A stretch of DNA of 64,000 nt, from positions 1-64,000 of the forward strand of contig JACAER010000035.1 of the NCBI GenBank assembly GCA_013388745.1, read 5' to 3'. Positions 49,384-58,700 of this stretch are shown here, in pieces. The notes below the pieces were generated by a model. It was not told the DNA's origin. It saw only the letters and a program-made list of their open reading frames with translations, and did no database searches. Source of the DNA: Chloroflexota bacterium. GTDB taxonomy: Bacteria; Chloroflexota; Anaerolineae; Aggregatilineales; Phototrophicaceae. How positions within the stretch are numbered: the first letter of the stretch is position 1; each line of letters begins with the position of its first letter. The translations under genes were made by a program, and so were the position numbers.

Positions 49384-50028
49384 ATGCGCACAAGCAGTCT
49401 GGTGCCGATGGTGGTCGAACGCGGCTATCAGGGCGAACGCGCCTACGATATCTATTCACTGCTGCTCAAGGAACGCCTGATTATCGTCGGTGAGCCAGTG
49501 ACGTCGGCGCTGGCGAATCTGGTGGTGGCGCAGCTTTTGTTTTTGAACCGCGATGACCCGGAAAAACCGATTCAGATGTATATCCAATCGCCCGGCGGCG
49601 AAGTGTACGCTGGCTTCGCTATCTACGACACGATGCAGGAACTCGGCGCGCCGGTCAGCACAACGGCGGTGGGCATGACCGCCAGCTTTGGCACGGTGCT
49701 GCTGGCGGCGGGCGCGGCGGGGATGCGCTATGCTCTGCCGAACGCCACTATCCATATGCATCAGCCCCTGGGCGGCGCGCAGGGGCAGGCCAGCGACATC
49801 ATGATCCAGGCGCGCGAATTCGAGCGCATCAAACAGCGCTTGCTCGATATTTTCGTGCGCCACAGCGGGCAGCCGCGCGCCACGATTGAACGCGACACCG
49901 ACCGCGACATTTTTCTCGACGCGCAGCAGGCCTTAGAATATGGGCTGGTGGATCACATTCTGCGCCAGATTCCCTCGCCCGAAAAAGAAGCCCCCAAACG
50001 CGCCGGCTTCCAACTGCGCGGTGCTTAA
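49384..50028 (+). CDS. clpP: ATP-dependent Clp protease proteolytic subunit
   Basis: The 214-residue protein is Clp[54 protein letters not shown], then the catalytic triad Ser101 ([14 protein letters not shown], where most have ASMG), His126 (IHMHQPLGG) and Asp175 ([10 protein letters not shown]). It forms a double-heptamer barrel that degrades proteins unfolded by ClpX or ClpA/C. The usual clpX neighbour is absent. GGAGAG precedes the ATG. It follows an ECF sigma gene after 14 bases. Confidence 0.96.
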   Translation: MRTSSLVPMVVERGYQGERAYDIYSLLLKERLIIVGEPVTSALANLVVAQLLFLNRDDPEKPIQMYIQSPGGEVYAGFAIYDTMQELGAPVSTTAVGMTASFGTVLLAAGAAGMRYALPNATIHMHQPLGGAQGQASDIMIQAREFERIKQRLLDIFVRHSGQPRATIERDTDRDIFLDAQQALEYGLVDHILRQIPSPEKEAPKRAGFQLRGA

Positions 50029-50039
50029 CAACCCCACAA

Positions 50040-50079
50040 GCCCCCGTGTTCACGCACACGGGGGCACCGCGCGCATTTT
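50040..50079 (+). terminator. Hairpin after clpP
   Basis: GCCCCCGTGT (50040-50049) pairs perfectly with ACACGGGGGC (50056-50065) around TCACGC. A TTTTT run comes 9 bases later (50075-50079). It is a strong stem, with a less ideal T-tract position. Confidence 0.6.
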
Positions 50080-50172
50080 TCTCCGCTTTCTCAGCATATG
50101 CGCATCCGCATCTCGCCAAGCCACGCGATTCCCGGCACAATAGGGACATCGTTGTGGAGTGGATAATTTGCG

Positions 50173-51435
50173 ATGCTTGACCTGCTGATTGTTTTGATGT
50201 TGGCTGTCATCAACGGCCTGTTTTCGATGTCCGAAATCGCCATTGTTTCGGCGCGGCGCGCGCGTCTGCAAAACCTGGCTGAAGGCGGCAGCGCCGGCGC
50301 GCAAACCGCCATCACATTGGCCGAAAACCCGACGCGCTTTTTGTCCAGCGTACAGATCGGCATCACGCTCATCGGCATTCTTTCCGGCACCTTCGGCGGC
50401 GCAACCGTAGCCAAAGACCTCGCCGCGCAGCTCGGCACCCTACCACTGCTGGCCCCCTACAGCCAGACCCTCAGCGTGATTCTGGTCGTCGCGCTGATTA
50501 CTTATCTGTCGTTGGTTGTCGGGGAACTCGTGCCCAAGCGCATCGGCTTGCAGAACCCGGAACGCATCGCGGCGGCGGTGGCGCGGCCGATGGCGCTGGT
50601 CTCGCACGTGGCCGCGCCGCTCATCAGCTTTTTGAGCGTTTCTACCGAGCTGCTGCTGCGCCTGCTGGGTGTGCACCCCTCCTCGCAACCTGCGGTGACG
50701 GCGGAAGAAGTGAAAGCCCTTATGCGCGAGGGCATGGAAACCGGCATTTTCCCCAGAGTCTCGCAGGAAATGGTGAGCAACGTCTTCCGGCTGGACGAAA
50801 TGCGCGTCACCGCCTCCATGACGCCGCGCCCCGAAATCGTCTGGCTGGAAATCGACGATACGCTCGACGAACTGCGCGCGAAAATCTGCGAGCATCCCTT
50901 TACAGCGTTTCCGGTGTATGGCCAGCAGCCGGATAACGTGCTGGGGCTGGTGCGCGCCAAAGATTTGCTCAAGCGTTTTCTATCGGGCGAGGGGGTAGAC
51001 CTGAAGACGATGCTGCAAGAGCCGTTGTTCGTGCCAGAGGCGGTGACGGCGCGGCGCGCGCTGGAACTGCTGCGACTGAGCGGCGCGCATCTGGCGCTGA
51101 TTATCGGCGAACACGGCGATGTCGAAGGGCTGGTGACGATCCGCGATCTGCTCGAAGAAGTGGTGGATGTTGACCAGGAGAACGCCACACAGCGCGCCGA
51201 CGGTTCGTGGCTGCTGGAAGGCATGATGCCGATCGAGGAACTGAAGACGCTGCTGGACATTGAGGAACTGCCCGCCGAAGAAAATTACCAGACCGTCGGC
51301 GGCTTTGTCATGGCGCAGTTGGGGCATATCCCCAAAACGACGGACGCTTTCGTCTGGAACAACTTCCGTTTCGAGGTGGTCGATATGGATAACCGGCGCG
51401 TCGATAAAGTGCTGGTGGACAAAATCGCCGTGTGA
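50173..51435 (+). CDS. CNNM/CorC-HlyC type membrane protein with CBS domains
   Basis: The 420-residue protein has an N-terminal DUF21 (CNNM) membrane domain (LLIVLMLAVINGLFSMSEIAIVSARRARLQNLAE, QIGITLIGILSGTFGG, SLVVGELVPKRIGLQNPERIA). A pair of CBS domains follows (VTASMTPRPEIVWLEIDDTL, FPVYGQQPDNVLGLVRAKDLL, HLALIIGEHGDVEGLVTIRDLLEEVVD). A C-terminal CorC/HlyC domain ends it (YQTVGGFVMAQLGHIPKTTDAF). Family members export or sense magnesium or other divalent cations; older names call them hemolysins. It is complete and of normal length. Confidence 0.93.
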   Translation: MLDLLIVLMLAVINGLFSMSEIAIVSARRARLQNLAEGGSAGAQTAITLAENPTRFLSSVQIGITLIGILSGTFGGATVAKDLAAQLGTLPLLAPYSQTLSVILVVALITYLSLVVGELVPKRIGLQNPERIAAAVARPMALVSHVAAPLISFLSVSTELLLRLLGVHPSSQPAVTAEEVKALMREGMETGIFPRVSQEMVSNVFRLDEMRVTASMTPRPEIVWLEIDDTLDELRAKICEHPFTAFPVYGQQPDNVLGLVRAKDLLKRFLSGEGVDLKTMLQEPLFVPEAVTARRALELLRLSGAHLALIIGEHGDVEGLVTIRDLLEEVVDVDQENATQRADGSWLLEGMMPIEELKTLLDIEELPAEENYQTVGGFVMAQLGHIPKTTDAFVWNNFRFEVVDMDNRRVDKVLVDKIAV

Positions 51436-51491
51436 AGGCGCGCTTCGCGTTATAATCAATAATACTGCTCGTGACCAGCAGGATAGGTGTT

Positions 51492-52535
51492 ATGCACGTC
51501 AACGATCTGGAAACCCCCGCTGTCTTGATCGACATCGACATCATGATGCGCAACATCATGCGCATGCAGGCGCACTGCGACGCGCTGGGCGTTAAGTTTC
51601 GCCCGCACATCAAAACGCACAAAATCCCGGATATTGCGCGCCTGCAAATCGAAGCCGGGGCGCAGGGTATCGCCTGCCAGAAGGTCAGCGAAGCGCAGCT
51701 TTTTGCCGAATCCGGCTTCAACGACATCCAGATTCCCTATAACATCGTCGGCGCGCAAAAAACCAACAAGCTGGCCGATCTGGCGCTGTTCAACAAAATC
51801 ACAGTGTCTGTCGATCATGTGCGCGTGATTGACGGGCTGGCGGCGGCGGCCAAAACGCGCGAAATGTCGCTGCGCGTGCTGGTGGAACTGGAAACCGATA
51901 TCCAACGCACCGGCGCGAAAGTCGCCGAAGTAGTCACGCTGGCGCAGCGCATCGAAGAAGAAGAAAATCTGCATTTCGCCGGCCTGCTGGTCTACCCCAG
52001 CAGCCCCACGATGCGCCCGGCGGTGCAGGAAGCGATACAGATGTTGAGCGCGGCGGGTATCGGCGTGGATGTGGTCAGCGGCGGCGGCACGCTGGCCGCG
52101 CAGCACGCCGCGCAGATTCCCGAACTGACAGAGCTGCGTGTCGGCACATATGTCTTTAACGATTGGACGACAGTCGCCAAAGGCGCGGCGGCGCTCGACG
52201 ACTGCGCCATGCATATTCTGGCGACGGTGGTCAGCCGCCCGACGCCGGAGCGCGCGATTCTGGACTGCGGCAGCAAAACCCTTTCCAGCGATCGCTACGG
52301 CGGTTTCTTCGGCTATATTGTCGAATACCCGCTGGCGCGCATTTACCAACTGAGCGAGGAACACGCCTTTGTTGACCTCAGCGCTTGCGAAGACCATCCG
52401 GTGATCGGCGACCGTGTGCATGTTATCCCGGTGCATACCTGCGTGGCGATGAATCTGGCGAATTTCGTGTACGGCGTGCGCGGCGAAGCGCTGGAAGTCG
52501 AATGGCCGGTGGCGGCGCGCGGCCTGGTGTGGTGA
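51492..52535 (+). CDS. PLP-dependent D-threonine aldolase/DSD1-like enzyme
   Basis: The 347-residue protein matches the fold-type III (alanine-racemase N-domain) D-threonine aldolase group. DLETPAVLIDIDIMMRNI opens it, FRPHIKTHKIPDIA holds the PLP lysine, and GIACQKVSEAQLFAESGF and VDVVSGGGTLA follow. ELRVGTYVFNDWT and ILDCGSKTLSSDRYGGFF come next, with the C-terminal metal region IPVHTCVAMNLANFVYGVRG. It likely cleaves D-beta-hydroxy amino acids or deaminates D-serine. A TATAAT lies at 51451-51456. ATG 51492 is the start; seven codons earlier reading adds nothing family-like. Confidence 0.9.
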   Translation: MHVNDLETPAVLIDIDIMMRNIMRMQAHCDALGVKFRPHIKTHKIPDIARLQIEAGAQGIACQKVSEAQLFAESGFNDIQIPYNIVGAQKTNKLADLALFNKITVSVDHVRVIDGLAAAAKTREMSLRVLVELETDIQRTGAKVAEVVTLAQRIEEEENLHFAGLLVYPSSPTMRPAVQEAIQMLSAAGIGVDVVSGGGTLAAQHAAQIPELTELRVGTYVFNDWTTVAKGAAALDDCAMHILATVVSRPTPERAILDCGSKTLSSDRYGGFFGYIVEYPLARIYQLSEEHAFVDLSACEDHPVIGDRVHVIPVHTCVAMNLANFVYGVRGEALEVEWPVAARGLVW

Positions 52536-52622
52536 GTGCCCCTGTAACTTTTTCCGCCTTAAAATTGAAAATAAAGGTAGACGAAGCAAGTCGTCGCACA
52601 GCATCGACAGGAGTGTGGCACG

Positions 52623-53204
52623 ATGCGCGACAACCATGCACCGCTGCGAATGTGTATCGAGGAGCAAGCGCCCACGCTGCTCCGCACGCTTCGGTTTTAC
52701 CTTCAGCGCGCGGGGCTGCCCGCCAGCAGCGCCGCCGCGATTGACCTGCTGAACGCTGTTGTGGAGCAAGCGCTGACGCACGCCGCGTACTTCGACCCGA
52801 CGCGCCCGCCGCTGGCCTGGCTGCTGGGCATCGCCGCCAATCTGATCCACCGCCAGCAGGTGGACAACGCCAAACGCCAGCGGCGCGAACCCCTCGTGCG
52901 CGATCTCTATCCGCAGTTGCAAGACCTGCTCAGTGACGACGAAGTTTTTGATCTGCTGGCCGCCGTCGGCGATAACACGCCGCAGGGACTCGAAGCGCAG
53001 GAAGCCGTCAACGGGCTGCTGGCGCTGGTTTCGCCCGCCGATCAAGAGGTCTTGCAGCTTGCCATTCTTTACGAACTGGACGGCGAGGCGCTGGCGCGCG
53101 CGTTGGGCATCACGCCCGGCGCCGCCCGTGTGCGCCTGCATCGTGCCCTGCACCGCTTGCGCGCTGCCCAATTGAAGCAAGGAGAAAGCTATGCGCCGCG
53201 TTGA
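52623..53204 (+). CDS. ECF-type sigma factor with linked anti-sigma gene
   Basis: The 193-residue protein has a divergent sigma region 2 (LLNAVVEQALTHAAYFDPTRPPLAWLLGIAANLIHRQQVDNAKRQRR is spread over residues ~42-85). Region 4 is clear (LLALVSPADQEVLQLAILYELDGEALARALGITPGAARVRLHRALHRLRA). Its 3' end overlaps the next gene by 14 bases, in another frame, as is common for sigma/anti-sigma pairs. It should be held inactive by that membrane protein until a signal acts outside the cell. Confidence 0.88.
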   Translation: MRDNHAPLRMCIEEQAPTLLRTLRFYLQRAGLPASSAAAIDLLNAVVEQALTHAAYFDPTRPPLAWLLGIAANLIHRQQVDNAKRQRREPLVRDLYPQLQDLLSDDEVFDLLAAVGDNTPQGLEAQEAVNGLLALVSPADQEVLQLAILYELDGEALARALGITPGAARVRLHRALHRLRAAQLKQGESYAPR

Positions 53205-54435
53205 TCGCGAAAAACTGCTGTTCCGTTATAGTCTGGCGCTGGAGCAAGGCGATTTTGCGACGATGGCGACGATCCTTGCTGCGGCGCGCGATGATGCCGC
53301 TCTGGAGCGCATGATCCTGGAGATCAATCACGCTTACCTGACCGAGCCGCAGTCGTCGCTCGGTCAACCCGCTCACAATGGCCAAGTTCAGGAGGTTATT
53401 CCTATGTCAGCCATCAGTTTACAGGCACGCAGGCCGGCGCAGCGAATGTCACTCACGCTGACGCTGACGCTGCTTCTCGCGCTGTTTTTCAGCGCTGTTT
53501 TTCTTCTTCAAACGTCGCCCACGTCTTTCCTGCCTGCTGTGATGCAGCAAGCCGCGCCGGAAGATAATGTGGCGGTGTTTGTCCGCTTCAACGAGGAAAT
53601 CTGGAATCAGGGCAATGTCGCCGTGTTGGGCGAGCTGGTAACGCCCGATCATGTGCGCCACGACGGCGGGCTGATGCAGGATGTCGTCGGCATCGACGCG
53701 CTGACGCAGGTAGTGGCGGGCTTCCGTCTGGCCGTGCCCGATTTTAACTGTGCGGTGGAACACGTCGTCGGCGTCAATGACGAAGTTTACGCCAGCACGC
53801 GCTGCACCGGCACGCAAAGCGGCGACCTGTACATGCCCGATGGCAGCGTCTATGCCGCATCCGGCGGCAGCTTCGTGATGGAAACGCTGGCGCGCGCGCG
53901 CTTTGTTGATGGCAAAATCGCCGAGCTGTGGGTGCAGTACAACAATACCGGCTGGATGACGCAGATTGGCCTGATCCCGCCGCTGCCCGACCTGCTGGCC
54001 GAAGCGCATAACGCCGCCGTCGCCCGCGCCGCCTTCGAAGGCCTGTGGAACTACACTAACTTCGACATCATCGCCACAGCCTATGCGCCAGAGTTCAACG
54101 TTTACTTCCCGCTGACGGATCGCGCGCAGCTTTATAACCACAGCCAGTGGCGCAGCACCTGGATCATGGTGCAGACCGCCGCGCCGGATGAGCAGGTCAC
54201 CATCCTCAGCTTGGTGGCGCAGGGCGACAGTGTACTGCTGCGCTATACAGCCACTGCCACGATGACAGGCAACATGATTTCACCCGTGCGCCAGCGCTTA
54301 GTTGTCGGCACGGATGAGGTCATCGCCTGGGAAGGCGTCATCCTTTACCGCTTCGAGAATGGCCTGATTGTCGAAGAACGCTGGTGGTGGAATAACCTGT
54401 ACATCATCCCCTATGACCTGCCGCAGCGCAACTGA
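53191..54435 (+). CDS. Membrane anti-sigma-like protein with two SnoaL-like external domains
   Basis: The 414-residue protein begins with a ~50-residue cytosolic helix pair (RVDREKLLFRYSLALEQGDFATMATILAAARDDAALERMI) typical of zinc-less anti-sigma domains in such operons. One membrane helix follows at about 88-108 (LTLTLTLLLALFFSAVFLL). Two SnoaL-like units lie outside: NVAVFVRFNEEIWNQGNVAVLGELVTPDHVRHDG, and AAFEGLWNYTNFDIIATAYAPEFNVYFPLTDRA. SnoaL folds bind small polyketide-like or other hydrophobic ligands, so ligand sensing is a plausible inference. AAGGAG precedes the ATG, and the gene overlaps the sigma gene by 14 bases. Confidence 0.85.
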   Translation: MRRVDREKLLFRYSLALEQGDFATMATILAAARDDAALERMILEINHAYLTEPQSSLGQPAHNGQVQEVIPMSAISLQARRPAQRMSLTLTLTLLLALFFSAVFLLQTSPTSFLPAVMQQAAPEDNVAVFVRFNEEIWNQGNVAVLGELVTPDHVRHDGGLMQDVVGIDALTQVVAGFRLAVPDFNCAVEHVVGVNDEVYASTRCTGTQSGDLYMPDGSVYAASGGSFVMETLARARFVDGKIAELWVQYNNTGWMTQIGLIPPLPDLLAEAHNAAVARAAFEGLWNYTNFDIIATAYAPEFNVYFPLTDRAQLYNHSQWRSTWIMVQTAAPDEQVTILSLVAQGDSVLLRYTATATMTGNMISPVRQRLVVGTDEVIAWEGVILYRFENGLIVEERWWWNNLYIIPYDLPQRN

Positions 54436-54467
54436 ACGCCTGGCATCCGTTACTGCGCTTGCAGCGT

Positions 54468-54502
54468 CCCTCGCCGCACGCCCGCGGCGGGGGGCATTTT
54501 TT
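54468..54502 (+). terminator. Intrinsic terminator of the sigma/anti-sigma operon
   Basis: CCCTCGCCGC (54468-54477) pairs with GCGGCGGGGG (54484-54493, one T-G pair) around a 6-base loop, followed by GCA and TTTTTT. Confidence 0.85.
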
Positions 54503-54593
54503 GCAAATAGTAACAGCGTCCTATACAGCTTCCATATATTTTTGGTTAGACTGAATTTTGACACTATCTTCACAAAACGGGGAGTTGGGGAAG

Positions 54594-55055
54594 ATGCAGT
54601 CTGCCGGAGAGAAGGAAGATTTTGCGCGGCTTTTAGCAGAAACTCATCAGGAAGCGCTCGAAGCGCTGGAAGGGGTTGATCACAGCGCGGCGCTGGACGG
54701 TGGCTGGACGGTCGGCGAGGTGCTGCGTTATGTGATTGCGTTGGAACACGAGGGGCTGGCGGCGCTGCAAGCGCACAGCGCCGGCGACGAATATCACCCC
54801 GATTACAGTCTGGGCGAGACGCTGACGCCCGAACCGCTTAAAGACGAGTCGGCGCAGCGCTTGTACGCCGAATGGGAGGCGCTGCGCGAACTACTGCGCG
54901 CTGCACTCGACACGATGCCGCCGGAACGCCTGTCGCTGTGGGTGCGCGCGCCCTGGGGCGGCTATACCAGCGTCGCCGGCCTGGTAGATACGCTGATCGC
55001 GGAGCAGCGCGAGTATCTCGACGTTATCATCCGTGCGCTGCGCAAAGCGGGCTAA
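54594..55055 (+). CDS. DinB-like helical protein
   Basis: The 153-residue protein has the four-helix DinB-superfamily outline (DFARLLAETHQEALEALEGVDHSAALDGGWTVGEVLRYVIALEHEGLAAL). APWGGYTSVAGLVDTLIAEQREYLDVIIRALR comes at the end. The usual metal-binding histidines are partly absent (one remains in ALEHEG), so activity is doubtful. ATG 54594 is preferred, with GGGGA upstream. The stop overlaps that of the convergent MFS gene by 4 bases. Confidence 0.7.
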   Translation: MQSAGEKEDFARLLAETHQEALEALEGVDHSAALDGGWTVGEVLRYVIALEHEGLAALQAHSAGDEYHPDYSLGETLTPEPLKDESAQRLYAEWEALRELLRAALDTMPPERLSLWVRAPWGGYTSVAGLVDTLIAEQREYLDVIIRALRKAG

Positions 55056-56311
55056 GAAGACGGCGACATGGGGCGGGCGCGGAACGCCAGCAGGCTCGCC
55101 CCTACCAGCAGCAGCGTCCCCGCAGCCACCAGCAGATTAAACAGCCAGAACGTGCCTGCCTCGACCATCGCCCCGGCGATCACGGCGCTGGCGACATACG
55201 GAATCTTGACCAGCAGCGCGATAGTGGAAAGCGTCGTCGCCCGGTAGCGCGAAGGAATTTGCTGGTTCACGACCACTGATATCCAGGGATTCGCCAGCGC
55301 GCCCGCCAGCCGGATGCACAGCAGCGCGCCAAAACCCCACACCCCCAGCGGCAGCGCGCCACCCACAAAACCCAGCGCCAGCAGCAGCCCCAGCAGCGCC
55401 AGCCCGCTGCGGTCGCTGAAGCGCCGCCGCAGCGCGGGCAAAAAGCCCACCGCCAGCGCCGCCACAGTGCCCAAAAGCGCGAACACCACCGCTTGTCCAT
55501 CGGCCATGAAACCGAAGCCCGTGGCCATTGCCGGGCTGATGAGGCCGAAGCTGTACAGAAAATACACGCCCAACACGCCGAAGATCAGCGGCACATACGG
55601 ACGCAGCGCCGGCTGCATCAACTGACGAAAGCCCGCGCCCAACTGCTGCCCGTAGGCGCTTAAATATTCGCGCCAGCCCGGCTGTTTTTCCTGAATGACG
55701 GGGAACGACGCTGACGATTCATGCTCGACGCGCGCTTCGCGCAGCAGCAGCGCGACAGCAAAGCCCGCCACAAACGCCAGCCCCCAGGCATAATGCGGCA
55801 GGCGGTAATGCACGTTGTAGAGCAGGCCGCCGAGCAGCGTGCTGATGACGATGGTGATAATGCTCAGGCGGTGGTTGAGCGCCAGAATACGCTCGAACGA
55901 CCCTTCCTGGCCGCGCTCGCGCAGCGAATCGTAGGCCAGCGCTTCGGTGGCGCCAGAATAAAACGCCCAGCCAGTCTGCATGAGCAGGAAACCGGCCACC
56001 AACTGCGTCGGCCCTTCGGTGGACGCCATCAGCAGAATGCCCGCCGCCTGACACAGCATGGCGGCCAGCATAGTACGCTTTTTGCCGATCATATCGGCGA
56101 TCGCGCCGGTGGGCACTTCCATCAGCAGGCCGAAGGCGAAGGCCGAAGCATCCACCACCCCCAACTGTCCATACGTCATAAAGCGCGTCCAGTAAAAAAT
56201 CCAGTTGCCGCTGATGAAAACGCACGACATGACAATCGTCAGCAGGTGGAATACAGCGATGTTGCGGTTAGGCGCCAGGTCTTGTGTCCAGGCGCGGGGC
56301 ACAGCGGTCAT
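55052..56311 (-). CDS. Major facilitator superfamily transporter
   Basis: The 419-residue protein has about 12 helices with MFS patterns: FAFGLLMEVPTGAIADMIGKKRTMLAAML (the loop 2-3 motif), SLRERGQEGSFERILALNHRLSII and a second-half VVNQQIPSRYRATTLSTIALL. The group is the drug/sugar-efflux-like MFS with a degenerate A motif. The substrate is unknown. It is divergent from the nucleoside phosphorylase gene. Confidence 0.88.
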   Translation of the reverse strand: MTAVPRAWTQDLAPNRNIAVFHLLTIVMSCVFISGNWIFYWTRFMTYGQLGVVDASAFAFGLLMEVPTGAIADMIGKKRTMLAAMLCQAAGILLMASTEGPTQLVAGFLLMQTGWAFYSGATEALAYDSLRERGQEGSFERILALNHRLSIITIVISTLLGGLLYNVHYRLPHYAWGLAFVAGFAVALLLREARVEHESSASFPVIQEKQPGWREYLSAYGQQLGAGFRQLMQPALRPYVPLIFGVLGVYFLYSFGLISPAMATGFGFMADGQAVVFALLGTVAALAVGFLPALRRRFSDRSGLALLGLLLALGFVGGALPLGVWGFGALLCIRLAGALANPWISVVVNQQIPSRYRATTLSTIALLVKIPYVASAVIAGAMVEAGTFWLFNLLVAAGTLLLVGASLLAFRARPMSPSS

Positions 56312-56384
56312 GTTAGTTTGTCACAGTGTTTGATTTGGCGGTATGCTTGCTCATTGTATCATACGTGCAGGGTGTGAGGTGTTG

Positions 56385-57122
56385 ATGATCGCGATTTTTG
56401 GCGGGACGGCGGCCTATCATCTGCGGGTAGAGGACTTCGCGCGGGTGCTGGAACGGCGCGCGCCGGACACGCCTTATGGTCAGGCTGCGCCCTTTCTGCT
56501 GCTGGAAACGGCGGCGGGGCGGCGTGTGTGGTTCAGTTCGCGGCATGGCGAAGACAGCTTGCAGCGCTCGGCGGCCTTCGTCAATCACCGCGCTAATCTC
56601 TGGGCGGCGCACGAACTCGGCGTACAGGCCGTGCTCTCGTGGAACGGCGTGGGAGCGATCGCGCCGGGTTTATCGGTCGGACAGTGCGTCGTGGTGGATG
56701 ATGTGCTGGATATGACGCGCGCGCGGCTGGCGGCGACGTTCGGCGCGGCGGCCAGGCAAACGCCCGCTGGCGGCCCGTTTGACGCGGCGTGGCGGCAAAA
56801 ACTGGTCACGGCCTGCGCGGCGCTGGGGCTGCCATGCGCCACACACGGCACGTATGTGTGCAGCGAAGGCCCGCGCCTGGAAACCGCGGCGGAGATCGCG
56901 CTGTTCGGTTGGGGCGGGGCGGCGGTTGTGGGTATGACGCTGGTGCCGGAGGTGTGGCTGGCGGCGGAACTGGCGCTGCCCTATGCCTCGCTGTGCATCG
57001 TCACCAATCTGGCGACCGGGCGCTGGCATCTGGACGCGCGGCGCGATTTCGGCGTGGGCGTGGCGCACAGCGGGCTGCGCGCGCTGCTGGCGGCCGTGGA
57101 CGGTACGCAGGCCGCAACCTAA
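56385..57122 (+). CDS. MTAP/PNP-like nucleoside phosphorylase
   Basis: The 245-residue protein follows the methylthioadenosine phosphorylase/purine nucleoside phosphorylase class 2 plan: MIAIFGGTAAY, VWFSSRHGEDSLQRSAAFVNHRANLWAAHELGV (phosphate-site histidine region), ALPCATHGTYVCSEGPRLETAAEI and VVGMTLVPEVWLAAELALPYASLCIVTN. It would split 5'-methylthioadenosine or a purine nucleoside with phosphate. ATG at 56385 follows GAGGTG; the upstream ATG at 56343 only adds a non-family leader. It is slightly shorter than usual (about 260-290). Confidence 0.87.
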   Translation: MIAIFGGTAAYHLRVEDFARVLERRAPDTPYGQAAPFLLLETAAGRRVWFSSRHGEDSLQRSAAFVNHRANLWAAHELGVQAVLSWNGVGAIAPGLSVGQCVVVDDVLDMTRARLAATFGAAARQTPAGGPFDAAWRQKLVTACAALGLPCATHGTYVCSEGPRLETAAEIALFGWGGAAVVGMTLVPEVWLAAELALPYASLCIVTNLATGRWHLDARRDFGVGVAHSGLRALLAAVDGTQAAT

Positions 57123-57161
57123 GCCCTTTCCCTGCCTTTAGTCCTGAGTGCATAAACGCGC

Positions 57162-57253
57162 TATAATTTAAAAACAAAAGCCTTAATTGCCGGCTTAAAA
57201 ACGCAAATTGCGATTAAAATAAACAGCATAAATAAACCATTACGGCGGGGGGC
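57162..57253 (+). promoter_or_regulatory. Promoter-like leader of the histidine kinase gene
   Basis: TATAAT at 57162-57167 is followed by an AT-rich leader with two small hairpins: AAGCC/GGCTT (57178-57182 and 57192-57196) and CGCAA/TTGCG (57202-57212). No good -35 box is seen. The leader could hold a regulator site. Confidence 0.4.
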
Positions 57254-58693
57254 ATGATGAATACCATCCCAACCAACCAGGACTTTGCCGATGAGGTACG
57301 CTCAGATCGCTTAACCGTCCTCTGGAAAGTCGCGCTGGGGCTTGCCATTATCATTTTTTGGATCGCGCTGTCGCTGATGATCGTGCAGCGTGTGAATGTC
57401 GTACCCTGGCTGGCGTCGGGCATCGCGCTGGTGGTGGGGGCGCTCCTGACGCGCAGCTTTCTCAAGCGCGAACGCTATGGGATTGCGGTGTGGTGCTTTG
57501 CGCTCGGCTGTTTGCTGGGCGCGGCCATTCCGCTCACCAACCCCGATCCGCTGGTGCAGCAGATCGGGCCGTTTATCATGCCGGTGCTGGTGTTTTTCTT
57601 CGGGCTGCTGATGATGCCGCTCAACACGCTGCTGCTGGCGGTGCTGGGGACGCTGGCGGTGGTGTTCGCGCCGCTGCTGGGCGGGCTGCCGCTGACGCTG
57701 ACCCCGTATCAGGTGGCGTCGGGCGTACTGTCGCTGACCAGCGTGCTGCTGGCCGCGCAGGTCACGGGCGAAATCTTCCAGGTGACAGAATGGGCGCTGG
57801 AAAATTATCAGCGGCAGGCGCGCACCAACCAGCAGTTGTTCGAAAGCCGGCAGGAATTGCAGCGCAGCTTGCAGCGCAGTCAGGTATTGGGCGAACAACT
57901 ACGAGAGGCTAACAGCGAACTGGAAGCCGCCCGCGCCGCCGCCGAAGAAGCCAAACATTTTCGTGGGCAGTTTTTGGCCAACATGAGCCACGAACTACGC
58001 ACGCCCCTCAATGCGATCATCGGCTTCAGCGAAACTATGCTCAACTTCCCCATCATGTACGAGGATGTGCGCCTGCCCACGCAGTACGAGGCCGATCTGC
58101 GCCAGATCTATACCAGCGGCAAATCGCTGCTGCACCTGATTAACGACATCCTCGATCTGGCCAAAGTGGACGCCGGCAAGCTGGAAGTCATCATGCAGCC
58201 GGTCGAAATCGAACCGGTGATCCGCGCCGTCATGTCTACCGCTGTCGGGTTGATCGGCGCGAAACCCATCGAACTAAAGCGCGACATCCCGGCGGTGATC
58301 CCCACCGTGTACGCCGACGAATCGCGCGTGCGCCAGGTGCTGCTGAATCTGTACAGCAACGCCGCCAAATTCACTGATTCAGGGTCGATTTTGCTGACGG
58401 TGCGCGACACGGCTGAGGGCGTGCATTTCAGCCTGCGCGACAGCGGCGGCGGTATCAGCACAGAAGATCTGGGCATTATTTTCGAGGAATTTAAGCAGGC
58501 GTCGTCCGTCAGTCGCGGGCGCGACCCGCGCGCCGGCGCCGGGCTGGGGCTGGCGATCTCGCGCCAGTTGATCCAGCTTATGGGCGGGCGTATCTGGGCC
58601 GAAAGCGCAGGGATCGGACACGGCAGCACCTTCCACTTTGTCATCCAGAAGTATCAGCAGCCGGTGGCCGCAGCCGCTTCGGCCAGCCACTAG
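57254..58693 (+). CDS. Membrane sensor histidine kinase
   Basis: The 479-residue protein has about six helices (residues ~25-170) without an obvious extracellular sensor domain. A coiled-coil linker (NYQRQARTNQQLFESRQELQRSLQRSQ) follows. The HisKA domain has the phospho-acceptor His246 in LANMSHELRTPLNAIIGFSE. The HATPase domain has NLYSNAAKFTDSG, SLRDSGGGIS, FEEFKQ and GAGLGLAISRQLIQLMGG. It should autophosphorylate and pass the phosphate to one of the two response regulators that follow at once (58701 and 59554). Operon with them is likely. Confidence 0.94.
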   Translation: MMNTIPTNQDFADEVRSDRLTVLWKVALGLAIIIFWIALSLMIVQRVNVVPWLASGIALVVGALLTRSFLKRERYGIAVWCFALGCLLGAAIPLTNPDPLVQQIGPFIMPVLVFFFGLLMMPLNTLLLAVLGTLAVVFAPLLGGLPLTLTPYQVASGVLSLTSVLLAAQVTGEIFQVTEWALENYQRQARTNQQLFESRQELQRSLQRSQVLGEQLREANSELEAARAAAEEAKHFRGQFLANMSHELRTPLNAIIGFSETMLNFPIMYEDVRLPTQYEADLRQIYTSGKSLLHLINDILDLAKVDAGKLEVIMQPVEIEPVIRAVMSTAVGLIGAKPIELKRDIPAVIPTVYADESRVRQVLLNLYSNAAKFTDSGSILLTVRDTAEGVHFSLRDSGGGISTEDLGIIFEEFKQASSVSRGRDPRAGAGLGLAISRQLIQLMGGRIWAESAGIGHGSTFHFVIQKYQQPVAAAASASH

Positions 58694-58700
58694 AGGTTAT

